A DNA stretch of 64,000 nt from Acetobacterium woodii DSM 1030 (GTDB taxonomy: Bacteria > Bacillota > Clostridia > Eubacteriales > Eubacteriaceae): the NCBI RefSeq assembly GCF_000247605.1, contig NC_016894.1, positions 744,001 through 808,000 on the forward strand, read 5' to 3'. Shown here one piece after another: positions 63,506 through 64,000 of this stretch (position 1 is its first letter; each line of letters opens with the position of its first letter). Made by a program: the position numbers and the translations under genes. The notes under the pieces were generated by a model, which had not been told where the DNA came from, did not search any database, and was given only the letters and a program-made list of their open reading frames with translations.

Positions 63506-63516
63506 CGTATTTTCTC

Positions 63517-63999
63517 CTAATCTCTGAGTTCTTTGCCGGTTATTTCCAGAAAAACATCGTTTAAGGTTGGCGGCTCAGAATAAATTTTACCGATGGCGAT
63601 ATTTTGGGTTTTTAGAACATCCAGAATCGCAATCAGGTTATTTTTCCCGCGGCTGGATTTAACTTCCAGTTGATGATCCATTAGTTCGGCGGTGATGATA
63701 TGCGGCAAGGCGGTAATTGCCGTTAGCTTGAGCCCTTCGGGATTAAGTAACTCAATTTGGATATGTTCGCCGGAGCGGATCATTTTTTTGAGTTCGTCAT
63801 TGGTTCCCATGGCAATGATTTTACCCTTATCCATGATCGCAATGCGACTGCAGATCTGCTCAATCTCCTCCATGTAGTGGGAAGTATAAATGATCGTGGC
63901 ACCTTGTTTGTTTAGCTTCTGAATGCCTTCGAGGATGTTGTTGCGGCTCTGGGGATCGACGGCCACGGTGGGTTCATCAAGAATGATCAACTTGGGCTT
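63517..63999 (-). CDS. ABC transporter ATP-binding protein, C-terminal part (runs off the window)
   Basis: The frame is open to the window edge; the visible part begins KPKLIILDEPTVAVDP (Walker B and D-loop), followed by the H-loop in IIYTSHYMEEIEQICSRIAIMDKGKIIAMG and a C-terminal regulatory domain (ITAELMDHQLEV... ending ITGKELRD). Walker A and the signature lie outside. A DrrA/CcmA-like exporter ATPase, first gene of the visible operon. Confidence 0.88.
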   Translation of the reverse strand, partial: KPKLIILDEPTVAVDPQSRNNILEGIQKLNKQGATIIYTSHYMEEIEQICSRIAIMDKGKIIAMGTNDELKKMIRSGEHIQIELLNPEGLKLTAITALPHIITAELMDHQLEVKSSRGKNNLIAILDVLKTQNIAIGKIYSEPPTLNDVFLEITGKELRD

Positions 64000-64000
64000 A

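Overview
The window looks like a chromosomal segment of an anaerobic, low-to-medium GC Firmicute, most likely an Acetobacterium-type acetogen. The evidence is an AnfHDGK iron-only nitrogenase with two NifI (GlnB-like) genes between anfH and anfD, a tryptophan T-box leader, clostridial hydrophobic-W repeats on an exported phosphatase, a uroporphyrinogen-decarboxylase-like corrinoid methyltransferase, a DUF2284 protein and strong AGGAGG ribosome binding sites. The genus is inference; no rRNA or tRNA gene was found.

Layout. 1-6.0 kb: the N-terminal part of a tyrosine recombinase, then a tight module of a small DUF1413-like protein, a C5-cytosine methyltransferase, a two-ATPase GHKL/histidine-kinase protein interrupted by one in-frame TAG, a receiver-domain protein and a Vsr endonuclease. 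6-12 kb: accessory DNA rich in relics (IS3-type transposase end, possible group II intron RNA, decayed NucS/DUF5655-like gene, recombinase fragment) with a DUF3089 lipoprotein, a RidA-family gene and a foreign-looking DUF1214/DUF1254 pair. 12.1-20.6 kb: a promoter with a LexA-type SOS box drives a small sigma-region-4-like regulator. It is followed by a 714-residue protein with peptidoglycan-binding repeats and a DUF1906 hydrolase domain, and then, convergently, by six tandem YcxB-like membrane proteins that grew by a 1752-bp tandem duplication. 21-27 kb: C_GCAxxG_C_C protein, DUF1254-DUF1214 lipoprotein, DUF169 and GtrII-like proteins, and a DUF364 protein.

28.2-38.2 kb: a response regulator and cytosolic PAS histidine kinase precede a co-directional cluster: glutamine-synthetase-like ligase, C45 peptidase/acyltransferase, AmiS/UreI channel, radical SAM protein, molybdopterin oxidoreductase, class C26 gamma-glutamyl hydrolase and a gamma-glutamylcyclotransferase-like protein. 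This reads as a gamma-glutamylation route for an amine or amide whose substrate I cannot identify. 38-45 kb: a diguanylate cyclase, DUF2284 protein, a frameshifted LysR regulator, a corrinoid-type methyltransferase and an EamA transporter. 45.4-50.1 kb: a T-box whose geometry gives a TGG (Trp) specifier controls a GldA-like dehydrogenase, with a TrpXYZ-type ABC transporter and a cupin downstream.

50.2-57.2 kb: a molbindin, then (minus strand) anfH-nifI1-nifI2-anfD-anfG-anfK, a protein with repeated YENG motifs, and anfO. 57.2-58.1 kb is a dense regulatory gap with a 10-bp phased ATGTTT array, a 24-bp direct repeat and a PHO-box-like array in front of an alkaline phosphatase. An excisionase-type HTH plus periplasmic-binding-like regulator and the end of an ABC-2 exporter operon close the window.

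A MITE-like palindromic element with matching terminal repeats and 12-13 bp target duplications occurs at 9.9, 42.7 and 46.9 kb, with a decayed copy at 57.4 kb. The two best candidates for undescribed systems are the SOS-controlled DUF1906 protein with its YcxB-like array (12-20.6 kb) and the methyltransferase/GHKL-kinase/receiver/Vsr module (0.6-6 kb).
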